Source: Fibrobacter sp. (lineage in GTDB: Bacteria; Fibrobacterota; Fibrobacteria; Fibrobacterales; Fibrobacteraceae). From it: 49,360 nucleotides of DNA. Both the position numbers and the translations under genes were made by a program. The stretch lies in assembly GCA_024398955.1 (NCBI GenBank), contig JAKSIG010000021.1:1-49360 (forward strand). The letters run 5' to 3'. Positions within the stretch are counted from its first letter, which is position 1. Each line of letters opens with the position of its first letter. Shown here piece after piece: positions 7,496-16,248 of the stretch. Below the pieces are notes generated by a model, which did no database searches, was not told where the DNA came from, and saw nothing but the letters and a program-made list of their open reading frames with translations.

Positions 7496-10400
7496 ATGGC
7501 TTTTGTACACCTTCAGACCCATTCCGAATTTTCTGTTCTTCAGGCTTCTGCACGACTTGACGACATTCTTGCCGCTGCTGCAGATAATAATGCTCCTGCA
7601 ATAGCACTTACCGACCATGGGGCCATGTTTGGCATTCTGGAATTTCAGACTCGTGGACAGGGGCTGAACAAGAAACGAAAAGAAAAAGACCTGCCGCCCA
7701 TTAAGACTATTTATGGCTGCCATGTCTATATCGATACGCCTAGTGCATCGAGCAAGGATACTCTGACCTATGAACGCCTGACGCTCCTAGTTGAAAATCA
7801 GGAAGGCTATTACAACTTGCTTCGTATAGTCAGTTACCGTTATGAAGATGGCGATCGCTGGGCTGAAGTGCCCTCTGTACCTCTGGAGACGGTGGAACAG
7901 TTTAAAGGTGGCATTATTGCCATTGCCGGTGATTTTTTCAGTAAGTATGGTCAAAGCGTTGCTGCCGGGCGCAATTCCGTAGCCCGCGAATACATGGAGC
8001 GTCTTGATAAAATTTTTGATCATGACCATCTGTATTTCTCTGTTTGCGACAATGATATCCCGCAGCAGAAGGCTGTAAATGACTACACGGTTCAGCTGGC
8101 GAATGAATTAGGGCGCGAAATTGTCGCCGTTGGCGATGTTCACTACATCAAGAAAGAAGACGCCCAGGCACATAAGATTCTTCGCTGTATTTCTACAAAG
8201 ACCACCTTGGCAGAATCAAATGATAAGAGATTCCCTACAGATGGTTTTTATTACAAGACCGAAAAAGAAATGGTGGACGCCTTCGGTCATATTCCCGGCG
8301 CCATCGAAAATACCGTAAAGATTGCGGAACGCTGTAGTTATACCGTTAAGACTGGTATTGGGGATGAATTCTGGCCACGATTTGCCATTCCTAAGGACTT
8401 TTTGGAAGGCGAGGAATATCAGAGCATCAAGGCTATCATGAAGGCCGAATACGACGCTGAATATCCCGTAGTTCGCGAACGCGAAATGAAGGGCGTCGTA
8501 AAAGACAAAAAGAAAAAGATTCAGGCCAAGATGTGCGAGGAACGGGGAATAGAACCTGATGCCTTGACAGACGAAGATAAGGCTGAGATTGATCGACTTT
8601 CTGCTCCAGAATTATTTGATGAAGATGATTTGAAGGCTTTGGAAAAGGCTGTTCATCGCTGGTGCAAGCCTGGCTCCGATTCTGACATTTACATCATTCA
8701 TCTTTGTAACGGCTTCCTGAAGTGGCGATTCCCTGAGGAAAACTTCAAGTTCCCTGAGCATGAGACGGATGTGGGCAAGCGCATGTACAAGGAACTGAAC
8801 TGTATCCGAAACATGAACGTTGCCGGTTACCTGCTGATTGTGTGGGACTTTATTAACTGGGCCCGTAATAACGGTATTCCCGTAGGGCCGGGTCGTGGTT
8901 CTGCAGCCGGTTCTCTTGTTACCTATATCATTGGCATTACGGACATTGACCCGCTAAAGTTTGACTTGCTTTTCGAACGATTCCTGAACCCGGAACGTGT
9001 GTCTATGCCCGATATCGATACGGACTTTGCGGACCGTGACCGTGGTCGCGTGATTGATTACGTGACCCAAAAGTATGGCAAGGAATGCGTAGGCCAGATT
9101 ATTACCTATGGCATGCTGAAATCCAAGGCGGTGATTACGGACGTGGCTCGCGTTCTTGGTATTGCTCCTGGCGATGCGAAGGCTGTTACAAAGCTGTTCC
9201 CCCAGCGTACATTGAACTTTAGTCTGAAACAGGCTTGGACGGGTAAGGATAAGAAGGGAAATAACCTGGAAGATGGCTATAGTCCTGAACCATTACAGAA
9301 CATGATTAATTCCCGAGCCATGTACCAGACCCTTTGGGAAACTGCTTTGACTTTGGAAGATCTGCCTCGCCAGACGGGCGTACATGCCTGCGGCGTGGTG
9401 ATCACTCCGACTCCTATTTATAACCTGGCCCCTCTTTATCGAGCCGCTCCCGAAGATACTCCTGTGGTAATGTACGACAAGCATTACGCAGAAGATATCG
9501 GCCTGTTGAAGATGGACTTCCTTGGCCTTATCAACTTGTCTATCATTCAGGATACGGTACGAATGGTAAAGGCCAATCGCAAGATCGATGTGGATATGAG
9601 CCACATTCCCTTGGATGATAAGGAAACATTTGATCTTTTGAGTAAAGGCATGACTACCACGGTGTTCCAGTTCGAATCTCCGGGTATGCAGAAATACCTG
9701 CGTGAACTGAAGCCAAGCCGTATTACCGACTTGATCGCTATGAACGCCCTGTATCGTCCTGGCCCTATTGACCAGATTCCCCACTTTATTGCCCGTAAGC
9801 TGGGTAACGAAGAAATTGACTGCTACCATCCTGATCTGGAACCGGTTCTTGGTGAAACCTATGGTGTGATTGTGTACCAGGAACAGGTGATGAAGCTTGC
9901 TCAGATTTTGGGCGGTTATTCTCTGGGCGGAGCTGATAACATTCGACGCATCATGGCTAAGAAGATGCCCGAAAAAATGGCCAAGCTGGAACCAGAATTC
10001 TTTGAAAAGTGCATCAACAAGGGCTATGACAAGGCTATGATTCAGAAGGTGTGGAACGCCGTGTTGCCCTTCTGCGGATACGCCTTTAATAAGAGTCACG
10101 CCGCTGCTTATGCTTATGTTGCTTACCAGACCGCATATTTAAAGACTCATTACGGTCCCGAATATATGGCAGCATCCATGACTTCCAAGATGGGTAAGAC
10201 CGAGGATATCGTTACCATTATCCTGGAATGTAAGCGTCTAGATATCGAGGTGGTTTCCCCAAATATCAATGCTTCCGTAGGCGAATTTATCGCAAACGAA
10301 AAAAAGCAGATTTTGTTTGGACTTGCCGGTATCCGCAACGTTGGTTCCGCCGTCGTCGAAGACATTGTGGCCGAACGTGAACGTGGTGGAAAGTTTACGG

Positions 10401-11356
10401 ACCTGTTCAGCTTCTGTAAGCGAGTTCTTTCTTATCAAAGCGAACAGAAAGAAAAACGCCCGCCTATGAATAAGCGCCTGATTGAAAGTCTGGTCATGGC
10501 AGGCGCCTTGGATGACTTCCCTGGCAGTCGTGCCGCATTGATGGCTTCTGTGGATAAGGCTCTTGAAGTAGCCGCTCGCAGCCAGGAAGATAAGGATCGC
10601 GGTCAGATTTCTCTGTTCGATATGGGCGGTTCTGCTCCCGCCATGGATAGTTCTGCAGAAGTTCTTGAAGATGCCGAAGAATGGACTGCGATGGAAATGC
10701 TCAATAAGGAACGCGACATTCTTGGCTTGTTCCTGTCGGGACACCCCCTTGACGAATTCCGTCCGGAACTCCAGGGGTTCAGTACTTGCTCACTTGCGTC
10801 CGATGAAATATCTCGTCATCAAGGTGATATTATTACTGTCGGTGGCGTTGTCGTCAAGCTTAAGTCTATCGAAACAAAGAAGGGCGATACCATTGGCGTC
10901 GGAACCATTCAGGATTTCCACGGAGACCTGGAAATTTTCTTCAAGAAGGACATGTGGGAGCAGTTCCGCGACTCTGTGAATCTGGATGACCGAGTTCTTA
11001 TGAAGGGTTCCCTGGAACAGCAGCGTATGGCCGATGGCTTCCAGCTTGTGGTTGAAGAAGTTATTCAGCTTGACCGAGTTCGTTCTGATATGGTAAACTT
11101 CATCCATATGGCAATTCTGTCAAATATGGTAGACGAAAACTTTGTAGAAAAACTGCAGAGTCTAATGGAACGTAATGAACCTTTTGAAGGGGAACGCGGT
11201 TGCGAATTAGTTTGCCATGTGGAAACTGAGTCCGGCAATGTCCATGTGCTCTCCCTCAAGAAAAACAAGGTCATTTACACTCCCGAACTTCTGACCAGTC
11301 TCCGTAAGGACTTGGGCGCCATCAAGGTGTGGGTGTCTAGCCGTGCTAAACGGTAA
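7496..11356 (+). CDS. dnaE: DNA polymerase III alpha subunit
   Basis: Catalytic subunit of the replicative polymerase, 1286 residues (E. coli DnaE is 1160). Order: PHP domain (about 1-285) starting FVHLQTHSEFSVL; palm with GPGRGSAAGSLVTYI and the catalytic acidic motif PDIDTDF (505-511); fingers; a clamp-binding peptide QISLFDM (1037-1043); and a C-terminal OB-fold region (about 1110-1200). An unusual stretch of roughly 100 charged residues (about 315-420) lies between the PHP and palm domains and accounts for the extra length. The start is the only ATG that keeps the PHP motif; it is preceded by TATATT, not by a ribosome site. lpxB overlaps its end, echoing the lpxB-dnaE neighbourhood of enterobacteria but in reverse order. 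Confidence 0.97.
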   Translation: MAFVHLQTHSEFSVLQASARLDDILAAAADNNAPAIALTDHGAMFGILEFQTRGQGLNKKRKEKDLPPIKTIYGCHVYIDTPSASSKDTLTYERLTLLVENQEGYYNLLRIVSYRYEDGDRWAEVPSVPLETVEQFKGGIIAIAGDFFSKYGQSVAAGRNSVAREYMERLDKIFDHDHLYFSVCDNDIPQQKAVNDYTVQLANELGREIVAVGDVHYIKKEDAQAHKILRCISTKTTLAESNDKRFPTDGFYYKTEKEMVDAFGHIPGAIENTVKIAERCSYTVKTGIGDEFWPRFAIPKDFLEGEEYQSIKAIMKAEYDAEYPVVREREMKGVVKDKKKKIQAKMCEERGIEPDALTDEDKAEIDRLSAPELFDEDDLKALEKAVHRWCKPGSDSDIYIIHLCNGFLKWRFPEENFKFPEHETDVGKRMYKELNCIRNMNVAGYLLIVWDFINWARNNGIPVGPGRGSAAGSLVTYIIGITDIDPLKFDLLFERFLNPERVSMPDIDTDFADRDRGRVIDYVTQKYGKECVGQIITYGMLKSKAVITDVARVLGIAPGDAKAVTKLFPQRTLNFSLKQAWTGKDKKGNNLEDGYSPEPLQNMINSRAMYQTLWETALTLEDLPRQTGVHACGVVITPTPIYNLAPLYRAAPEDTPVVMYDKHYAEDIGLLKMDFLGLINLSIIQDTVRMVKANRKIDVDMSHIPLDDKETFDLLSKGMTTTVFQFESPGMQKYLRELKPSRITDLIAMNALYRPGPIDQIPHFIARKLGNEEIDCYHPDLEPVLGETYGVIVYQEQVMKLAQILGGYSLGGADNIRRIMAKKMPEKMAKLEPEFFEKCINKGYDKAMIQKVWNAVLPFCGYAFNKSHAAAYAYVAYQTAYLKTHYGPEYMAASMTSKMGKTEDIVTIILECKRLDIEVVSPNINASVGEFIANEKKQILFGLAGIRNVGSAVVEDIVAERERGGKFTDLFSFCKRVLSYQSEQKEKRPPMNKRLIESLVMAGALDDFPGSRAALMASVDKALEVAARSQEDKDRGQISLFDMGGSAPAMDSSAEVLEDAEEWTAMEMLNKERDILGLFLSGHPLDEFRPELQGFSTCSLASDEISRHQGDIITVGGVVVKLKSIETKKGDTIGVGTIQDFHGDLEIFFKKDMWEQFRDSVNLDDRVLMKGSLEQQRMADGFQLVVEEVIQLDRVRSDMVNFIHMAILSNMVDENFVEKLQSLMERNEPFEGERGCELVCHVETESGNVHVLSLKKNKVIYTPELLTSLRKDLGAIKVWVSSRAKR

Positions 11357-12494
11357 CGCAGGCATTCAAAATCCCTTCGTTTTGTTTTGCGCTGGAGAAG
11401 ACTCCGGCGACTGTATCGGTGAATCCTTAATTCGCGAATCGCGGACTGGTAAATTTGATTTTGTCGGTGCCGGCGGACCTCGTATGCAGTCTGCTGGACT
11501 AAAGCCGTTGGTAGATTACGAAACTTTGCCAGTGTCTGGTTTCGGAGATGTTCTGCCAAAGTATTTGCGGCTGCGTCAAAGCTACGATATTCTTCAAAAA
11601 GCGCTAGAGGATTCTCGCTGTCTAGGGCTTGTTGCCATTGACTATCCCGGGTTCAATATGAAACTTGTCCGCCTGGCGGGTCAATTGAATAAGCCCAGTT
11701 TGTATGTTGCCCCTCCTCAAGTTTGGGCCTGGAAGGCAAAACGTGCAAAAATTTTGGCGAGTATCCCAAAGACAAAGCTGGCTGTTTTTTTTGAATTCGA
11801 GAAGGATCCTTATCAAAGAGAGGGTGGCAAGGTTTCCTTGTTGCAGCATCCTTTTGTAGAAGTCTCGAAATTTGCTGCAAAAAAACAGACGGACTCTACC
11901 GTCGCAAATGAATTGCGAAAAAAAACGATTCTTCTTCTTCCTGGAAGTCGAGAGAAACAGGCGCTACGCAATGTTCCTGTTCTGCTGAAAATTGCAGAGT
12001 GTGTGCCCTCGCAGAATTTTACCGTTGTCGCCGCACGTTCAAGACTCCTTCCCAAAATCCAGGAGTCTGTTCGCCGTTACTTCAAGGGGCGGGTTCCTGC
12101 TTGGCTGCAAATAGTAACTGCCCCCGCAGACGGCATAGAGAGAAGTCTGCTTTACCGTAATTCAAAATCTGCTATAACGGCTCCGGGAACAGCTACCTTA
12201 GAACTGGCACTTTCTGGTTGTCCGTTTATTGTATGCACAAAGCCAGACTCCTTGACTTATTGCTTAGGAAAGCGTTTTGTGAAAACTCAAAATTTCGCCC
12301 TTCCCAACATTATTCTGCAGGAGCGAGTTTATGCAGAGTTTATTCAAAGTCGGTGGACCGATTCGCTGTACAAAAAGGCCGCAGAAGCATTAGAAAATGC
12401 AAATTCTGCGGCTCAATCGAAACTTTGGGAGAGCCTTTCTCAAGGCCAGACTTCTGCTCAGTTAATGTCTGAATTTCTTGCTCAGTTCCTCTAA
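11343..12494 (+). CDS. lpxB: Lipid-A-disaccharide synthase
   Basis: Inner-membrane-associated GT19 enzyme that joins UDP-2,3-diacylglucosamine and lipid X to form the lipid A disaccharide, so the organism makes lipopolysaccharide. Motifs: CAGEDSGDCIGE at the N-terminus (usual AGExSGD), VAIDYPGFNMKL, YVAPPQVWAWKAKR, LLPGSRE and APGTATLELAL (usually SGTATLE). Length 383 equals the family norm. The start is a GTG at 11343 inside the end of dnaE (14-base overlap); no ATG lies between it and the AGE motif. Its 3' end overlaps the convergent mutL by 33 bases. Confidence 0.95.
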   Translation: MLNGNAGIQNPFVLFCAGEDSGDCIGESLIRESRTGKFDFVGAGGPRMQSAGLKPLVDYETLPVSGFGDVLPKYLRLRQSYDILQKALEDSRCLGLVAIDYPGFNMKLVRLAGQLNKPSLYVAPPQVWAWKAKRAKILASIPKTKLAVFFEFEKDPYQREGGKVSLLQHPFVEVSKFAAKKQTDSTVANELRKKTILLLPGSREKQALRNVPVLLKIAECVPSQNFTVVAARSRLLPKIQESVRRYFKGRVPAWLQIVTAPADGIERSLLYRNSKSAITAPGTATLELALSGCPFIVCTKPDSLTYCLGKRFVKTQNFALPNIILQERVYAEFIQSRWTDSLYKKAAEALENANSAAQSKLWESLSQGQTSAQLMSEFLAQFL

Positions 12495-14399
12495 GGTCAA
12501 TCGCATTAGGGTAGGGGTACCATAGGGGGATTTTAGGGGGTCCTCAGTGGCCATCAGTTGGTTTACCAATGAGGCCATTTCTGCAGGCTTCAACTTGTCG
12601 CCAGCTTGGTAGGCGTTGGTCTTTGCCCATGCTTTGGCAATCACATCCTGAACCTTCACCATGTCTCCGCCCTCGTTGGCGTCGTCGATGCTGTCAAGAA
12701 AATCGCGAACCGCCTTGATGGCTCGTGACAAAGGCAAGGCGCTGGGGATGGCTCGGATTTGATAGGTGTCTCCGCCAAAGGGCTCAATATAAAAGCCTAA
12801 CCTGTTAAACTGTTCTTCAACAGTGTTCAGTACCTGTACTTCAATTTTAGTCAGTTCCAGCATTTCTGGGAACAGCAATTCCTGGCTATCCAATGCAGAC
12901 CCGTTTTGCAGAGTCTTTAGGGCCTGCTCATATAGAACGCGGGTATGTGCCGCATGTTGGTCTATCACAAGAAGTCCGTTTACATCTTCGCCTGCGATGT
13001 AGGTATTTGCAATCTGAAAAAACGCAGGGGGATTCCATGCAGAAGGTGCGCTGGGTTCTTCTTTCTGCGTTCCTTCCAGCGAAATGACCTTTCCTGCCTC
13101 AGGAGTGCTGAACATGTCCTGGGTTAAGTCGTCTTCGCGTTGCTGCTTTACAGGCTTGGTGGCAATCCTTGAATCCCAGGGCAGATCCATTGCTGGGGCG
13201 CCGCCGTTCCATTCGGAATTAGAATCTCCGAAACCGAAGGGGGAATAGGGCTTGCTTGCTCTAGAATCGTGAACGCGGTCTGTTGTTTTCGATGGCTGTG
13301 TCAAACCTGGAGTAAAGGTTGGCGCAAAATTTGGGGCTGTCGGAACGGCAAACTCTGTTGCGGCATTTGGCTGCATTTCTTGACTTAAGTCAATGAATGG
13401 AGAATTCGCTTCCATCTCTTGCTTGAATGTTTCTCGAATGGCATGAAGCACCACGAGAAAAACCAGGTTGCCGTTGGCAAAACGAACTTCACGCTTCGCA
13501 GGATGGACGTTTACGTCAAATTCCATATCGGGCATGTCTAAGAACAGTACCGATACCGGTTTGCATTGTGCACCGTAAGGCTCATAAGATTGGGTTACGG
13601 CCTTGCTTACCATTTTGCTCTCGATGGGGCGGTTGCGGATAAACAGGTACTGGTTGTTACGTTTGCCGTTTGTTTCTGTAGTGGGGGAGACGAACCCCGT
13701 AACGTGGATGCCTGCCTCTGTATAGTCTACGGGCAAGAGTGCTTTTGCAATTTTAGAGCCGATGGCTTCCGCAATGCGGCTGCGCAGTTCCCCGGGCACT
13801 CCGGTAAACACGGTCTTGTCGCCGACCTTGTAGTCAAATCGAATTTCGGGGTGGGCTATGGCGGTCTTGAGTACGACGTCAAAAATACGAGTTCCTTCGG
13901 AGGTCTCACTGCTTAGGAAGGTCCTGCGAACGGGGGTGTTGAAAAACAGGTCTTCTACCAGGAATGTCGTTCCTCGACTAGCTTGGACATCTTGCTTTTC
14001 GACCAGGTTCCCCCCACTGAGGATGATTCTTCCGCTTTCACCATCTTCGGTGCAGCTAGTAATCGTTAGCTTTGAAACGGCCGCAATAGAAGCGACGGCT
14101 TCGCCTCTAAATCCATTTGTCTGTAGGTGAAAAAGATCGTCGGCATTATGCAGTTTGGATGTGGTATGGCGCAGATAGCAAATGTCCAAATCTGCGGCGC
14201 TCATGCCCTTTCCATTGTCGGTCACCTGGATTTTTTTCTTTCCGCCTTCTTCTATAGTCACCTGTATACGGGTGGCTCCTGCGTCAATGGCATTTTCAAT
14301 TAATTCCTTTACAGCTGATGCGGGTCGTTCAATAACCTCGCCTGCGGCGATTTTATTGATAATTTCGTCAGATAAAAAGTGAATTTCGGCGGTTTTCAT
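12462..14399 (-). CDS. mutL: DNA mismatch repair protein MutL with degenerate endonuclease motifs
   Basis: Links MutS mismatch recognition to strand removal. The N-terminal GHKL ATPase is intact: ENAIDAGAT, DNGKGM, TNGFRGEAVASIAAV. A proline- and serine-containing linker (about 340-440) leads to the C-terminal dimerisation domain. There the endonuclease motif DQHA(x)2E(x)4E reads DQHAAHTRVLYE (480-491; first Glu is Thr486), the ACR motif reads AWA, and CPHGRP reads SPYGTP (624-629). Nicking activity is therefore doubtful. The start at 14399 (MKTAEIHFL) is chosen over 14429, because the longer form would run through a TATATT promoter box; it gives 645 residues. The 3' end overlaps lpxB. Confidence 0.95.
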   Translation of the reverse strand: MKTAEIHFLSDEIINKIAAGEVIERPASAVKELIENAIDAGATRIQVTIEEGGKKKIQVTDNGKGMSAADLDICYLRHTTSKLHNADDLFHLQTNGFRGEAVASIAAVSKLTITSCTEDGESGRIILSGGNLVEKQDVQASRGTTFLVEDLFFNTPVRRTFLSSETSEGTRIFDVVLKTAIAHPEIRFDYKVGDKTVFTGVPGELRSRIAEAIGSKIAKALLPVDYTEAGIHVTGFVSPTTETNGKRNNQYLFIRNRPIESKMVSKAVTQSYEPYGAQCKPVSVLFLDMPDMEFDVNVHPAKREVRFANGNLVFLVVLHAIRETFKQEMEANSPFIDLSQEMQPNAATEFAVPTAPNFAPTFTPGLTQPSKTTDRVHDSRASKPYSPFGFGDSNSEWNGGAPAMDLPWDSRIATKPVKQQREDDLTQDMFSTPEAGKVISLEGTQKEEPSAPSAWNPPAFFQIANTYIAGEDVNGLLVIDQHAAHTRVLYEQALKTLQNGSALDSQELLFPEMLELTKIEVQVLNTVEEQFNRLGFYIEPFGGDTYQIRAIPSALPLSRAIKAVRDFLDSIDDANEGGDMVKVQDVIAKAWAKTNAYQAGDKLKPAEMASLVNQLMATEDPLKSPYGTPTLMRLTLEELSKKFRH

Positions 14400-14405
14400 G
14401 GTTAA

Positions 14406-14411
14406 AATATA
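14406..14411 (-). promoter_or_regulatory. -10 box for mutL, probably giving a leaderless message
   Basis: On the minus strand TATATT is followed by TTAACC and then the mutL ATG, a six-base gap identical to that of dnaE. No ribosome site is present. Confidence 0.5.
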
Positions 14412-14518
14412 GACATTTATGTTTTTCATTGGTGTTTTTTTACTAATTTATGGGCAATAAGGTACTAAGAGGAATGCTCGTTATTTTTGCAGAGTAATTA
14501 GCAGGAGTGAGGTGAAAA

Positions 14519-15817
14519 GTGCTTTCAAATCTGTTTTTACAGTTGTCACATATTGAATTGTTGATTTCGTATCCGGTTAAGGATATTCTGACGCTTGTAA
14601 AGCGTGATTCACGCTTTAACGTAAAGATGCTGAACGACATCTATTTTGAAGATTCCTTCGTTGACGAAAGCGCTCACCGTCTCGTTATGAACAATGTGGT
14701 GAACTGGCTGTATGAACGTGGCGAAAATCCCGATGCATTTGTTCAGCGAATTATCGATCGCTGTGCTGCATTCGAAGCCGTTCCCGCACGTAGCGTGCTT
14801 CGCTCCTACTTGCCCTATATTTCTCAGTTCTATTCCACAGAAGATGTTCGCCAGCTGTGCCTTGATATTATTCCGAAGCGTTATCCGTTGATGAACAATC
14901 CCAAATTTATTCGTCGAGAACTGGTGGATGGGCGCCGTAAGGAATATTTCGCCTTTAGTTTTGAATCTCCGGGAATGCTGGTAACGAACCCCATGCGTTG
15001 GTTCGTTGGTCTGGTTCAGATCGGCCCGATTCTATTGAATACTCCGCCTTACGAACATATTGAATTCAAGGCTTCTCAGACTTCCTTTATTGAAGCTCTC
15101 GAAAACCGCGCCGCTGCAGAAATGCGCGATGATGGCTTTATTTACGTAGGTGGTCACAAGGTCGGTAAGTACATGACATTCGGCGACTGCATTGCCGAAA
15201 ACGGACTGGAATGGGATGTCGAAGCCGAAAAGAGCATGGCTTGCATTAAGGCACTCGAAGAAGTTATCGACGAAAAGACTGGTGCTATTCTTATTCATAA
15301 GGATTGCTACTACGGTTGTCCGGCAAGTGTAGTCTATCTTGACTATAAGGCAAACGTTGTTGCTCCGGAGCCTTTCAATAAGTTGATGAGCGCTGTTGTT
15401 AAGCAGGAATTTGATTCATGGCAGCCCATTCAGCGCGCTCAGGAACAGCTTCTTGAAGCTATGAATGATTCTGTGACGATCATTTATTACAAGAGCGATG
15501 ATTCCATCTCTGTTAACAGCAAGCACTTGATGCGCAACGTTCCAGCAAGAATTCTGCGTAACTTACTTCGCGAGTACACTGCAACAGGCCGCGAAGAATA
15601 CGAGAACCGCGAATTTAAACGTGATCCGGCGATTTGCATGGATCCGCTGCGTCCCAACTTTGAAAGTCGTCTGAACCGCGTGATTGCTCATATTAACGGT
15701 TCCGATGATCCGAATAAGCCGACTGAAGGCGTCAAGAAATACTTCGAAATTGAACGTCACCGTCGCGGCGGATTCCGTTTTGTTCCGAAGTGCAAGATTA
15801 TCTTCCGCGAAGAATAA
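14519..15817 (+). CDS. Unknown protein with possible C-terminal winged helix
   Basis: A 432-residue soluble protein that I do not recognise. It starts at GTG with AGGAG eleven bases upstream. No signal peptide or membrane segment is visible. The middle part (about 130-300) is a mixed alpha/beta region with a Tyr/Cys patch KDCYYGCPASVVYLDY. The last 120 residues (SVNSKHLMRNVPARILRNLL ... FESRLNRVIAHI ... HRRGGFRFVP) follow the helix-helix-helix-wing pattern of OmpR-like winged-helix domains, so DNA binding is a guess. It stands alone between mutL (divergent) and a long gene-free region. It looks like an intact, conserved-type gene with the codon style of its neighbours. Confidence 0.8.
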   Translation: MLSNLFLQLSHIELLISYPVKDILTLVKRDSRFNVKMLNDIYFEDSFVDESAHRLVMNNVVNWLYERGENPDAFVQRIIDRCAAFEAVPARSVLRSYLPYISQFYSTEDVRQLCLDIIPKRYPLMNNPKFIRRELVDGRRKEYFAFSFESPGMLVTNPMRWFVGLVQIGPILLNTPPYEHIEFKASQTSFIEALENRAAAEMRDDGFIYVGGHKVGKYMTFGDCIAENGLEWDVEAEKSMACIKALEEVIDEKTGAILIHKDCYYGCPASVVYLDYKANVVAPEPFNKLMSAVVKQEFDSWQPIQRAQEQLLEAMNDSVTIIYYKSDDSISVNSKHLMRNVPARILRNLLREYTATGREEYENREFKRDPAICMDPLRPNFESRLNRVIAHINGSDDPNKPTEGVKKYFEIERHRRGGFRFVPKCKIIFREE

Positions 15818-15943
15818 AAAGCGATTCTTTATTTAGAAAAACGCCAAAATTTATTTGTTTTCGCTTTTAATTAACAAGTTTTGATAATTAAAAGTAAGAT
15901 AATTGGTAGTTATACTTTAAATAAAGAAAGATATATTTGAAAA

Positions 15944-16080
15944 TGTGAACGGTAGAAGGGTAAATCCTCAAACAACTCTATCATTGCTCCCCTCCTGGTA
16001 AGTTCAAGGTTCCACATACCGCTCATATTTTCTCCTTCTTAGGAAAGGCTCCCAGTTTTGGGGGCCTTTCTTTATTTTCT
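15944..16080 (+). ncRNA. Candidate small RNA of unknown type
   Basis: TATATT at 15932-15937 is placed to start a transcript near 15944, and a good terminator ends at about 16078. The roughly 135-base product can fold: GGTAGA (15951) with TCTATC, AGGG with CCTC inside it, and GGTAAG with ATACC further on. I compared it by eye with 6S, SRP and tmRNA hallmarks and saw no match. No open reading frame fits. The -35 region is weak, so expression is uncertain. Confidence 0.3.
16043..16078 (+). terminator. Rho-independent terminator
   Basis: GAAAGGCTCCC pairs with GGGGGCCTTTC (one T.G pair) around AGTTTT, followed by TTTATTTT. It lies 225 bases past the nearest upstream gene, which is why a separate small transcript is suspected. 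Confidence 0.8.
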
Positions 16081-16104
16081 GGGCTCGAGGCCCAGAAAAT
16101 AAAG
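16070..16104. repeat. 15-base perfect inverted repeat
   Basis: CTTTATTTTCTGGGC and GCCCAGAAAATAAAG are exact reverse complements around TCGAG. The left arm shares its first bases with the T-tail of the preceding terminator, and on the minus strand the hairpin also ends in T-rich sequence. Confidence 0.85.
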
Positions 16105-16124
16105 CTAACCCTCGGCTCGGAAAT

Positions 16125-16146
16125 GAAAATGAGCGAGCTCATTTTC
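16125..16146. repeat. 10-base perfect inverted repeat
   Basis: GAAAATGAGC and GCTCATTTTC are exact reverse complements separated by GA; the loop is too short for a good RNA hairpin, so a protein-binding palindrome is also possible. Confidence 0.7.
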
Positions 16147-16164
16147 GCTTCGTTCGCCAACCGG

Positions 16165-16248
16165 GCGTTGTCTCAATTTATTGATGGTAAGTTGAGGATG
16201 TTCGTGCTGCACACTTGCATTACCTTATCTTGAAACATTGAGACGCGC
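16165..16248. repeat. Nested inverted repeats (possible structured element)
   Basis: GTCTCAAT (16170-16177) pairs with ATTGAGAC (16237-16244), and inside it GGTAA (16186-16190) pairs with TTACC (16220-16224). GCG flanks both outer arms. The spacing suggests a stem with a large internal loop; no known RNA family is recognised. Confidence 0.4.

Noticed and set aside
9293..10099. 268-residue open frame opposite dnaE
   Set aside because: Antisense to the conserved palm and finger domain; no independent signals.
12462..14399. MutL as a broken gene
   Set aside because: The frame is intact for 645 residues with a full ATPase and dimerisation domain; only metal-site residues differ, so it is not a pseudogene.
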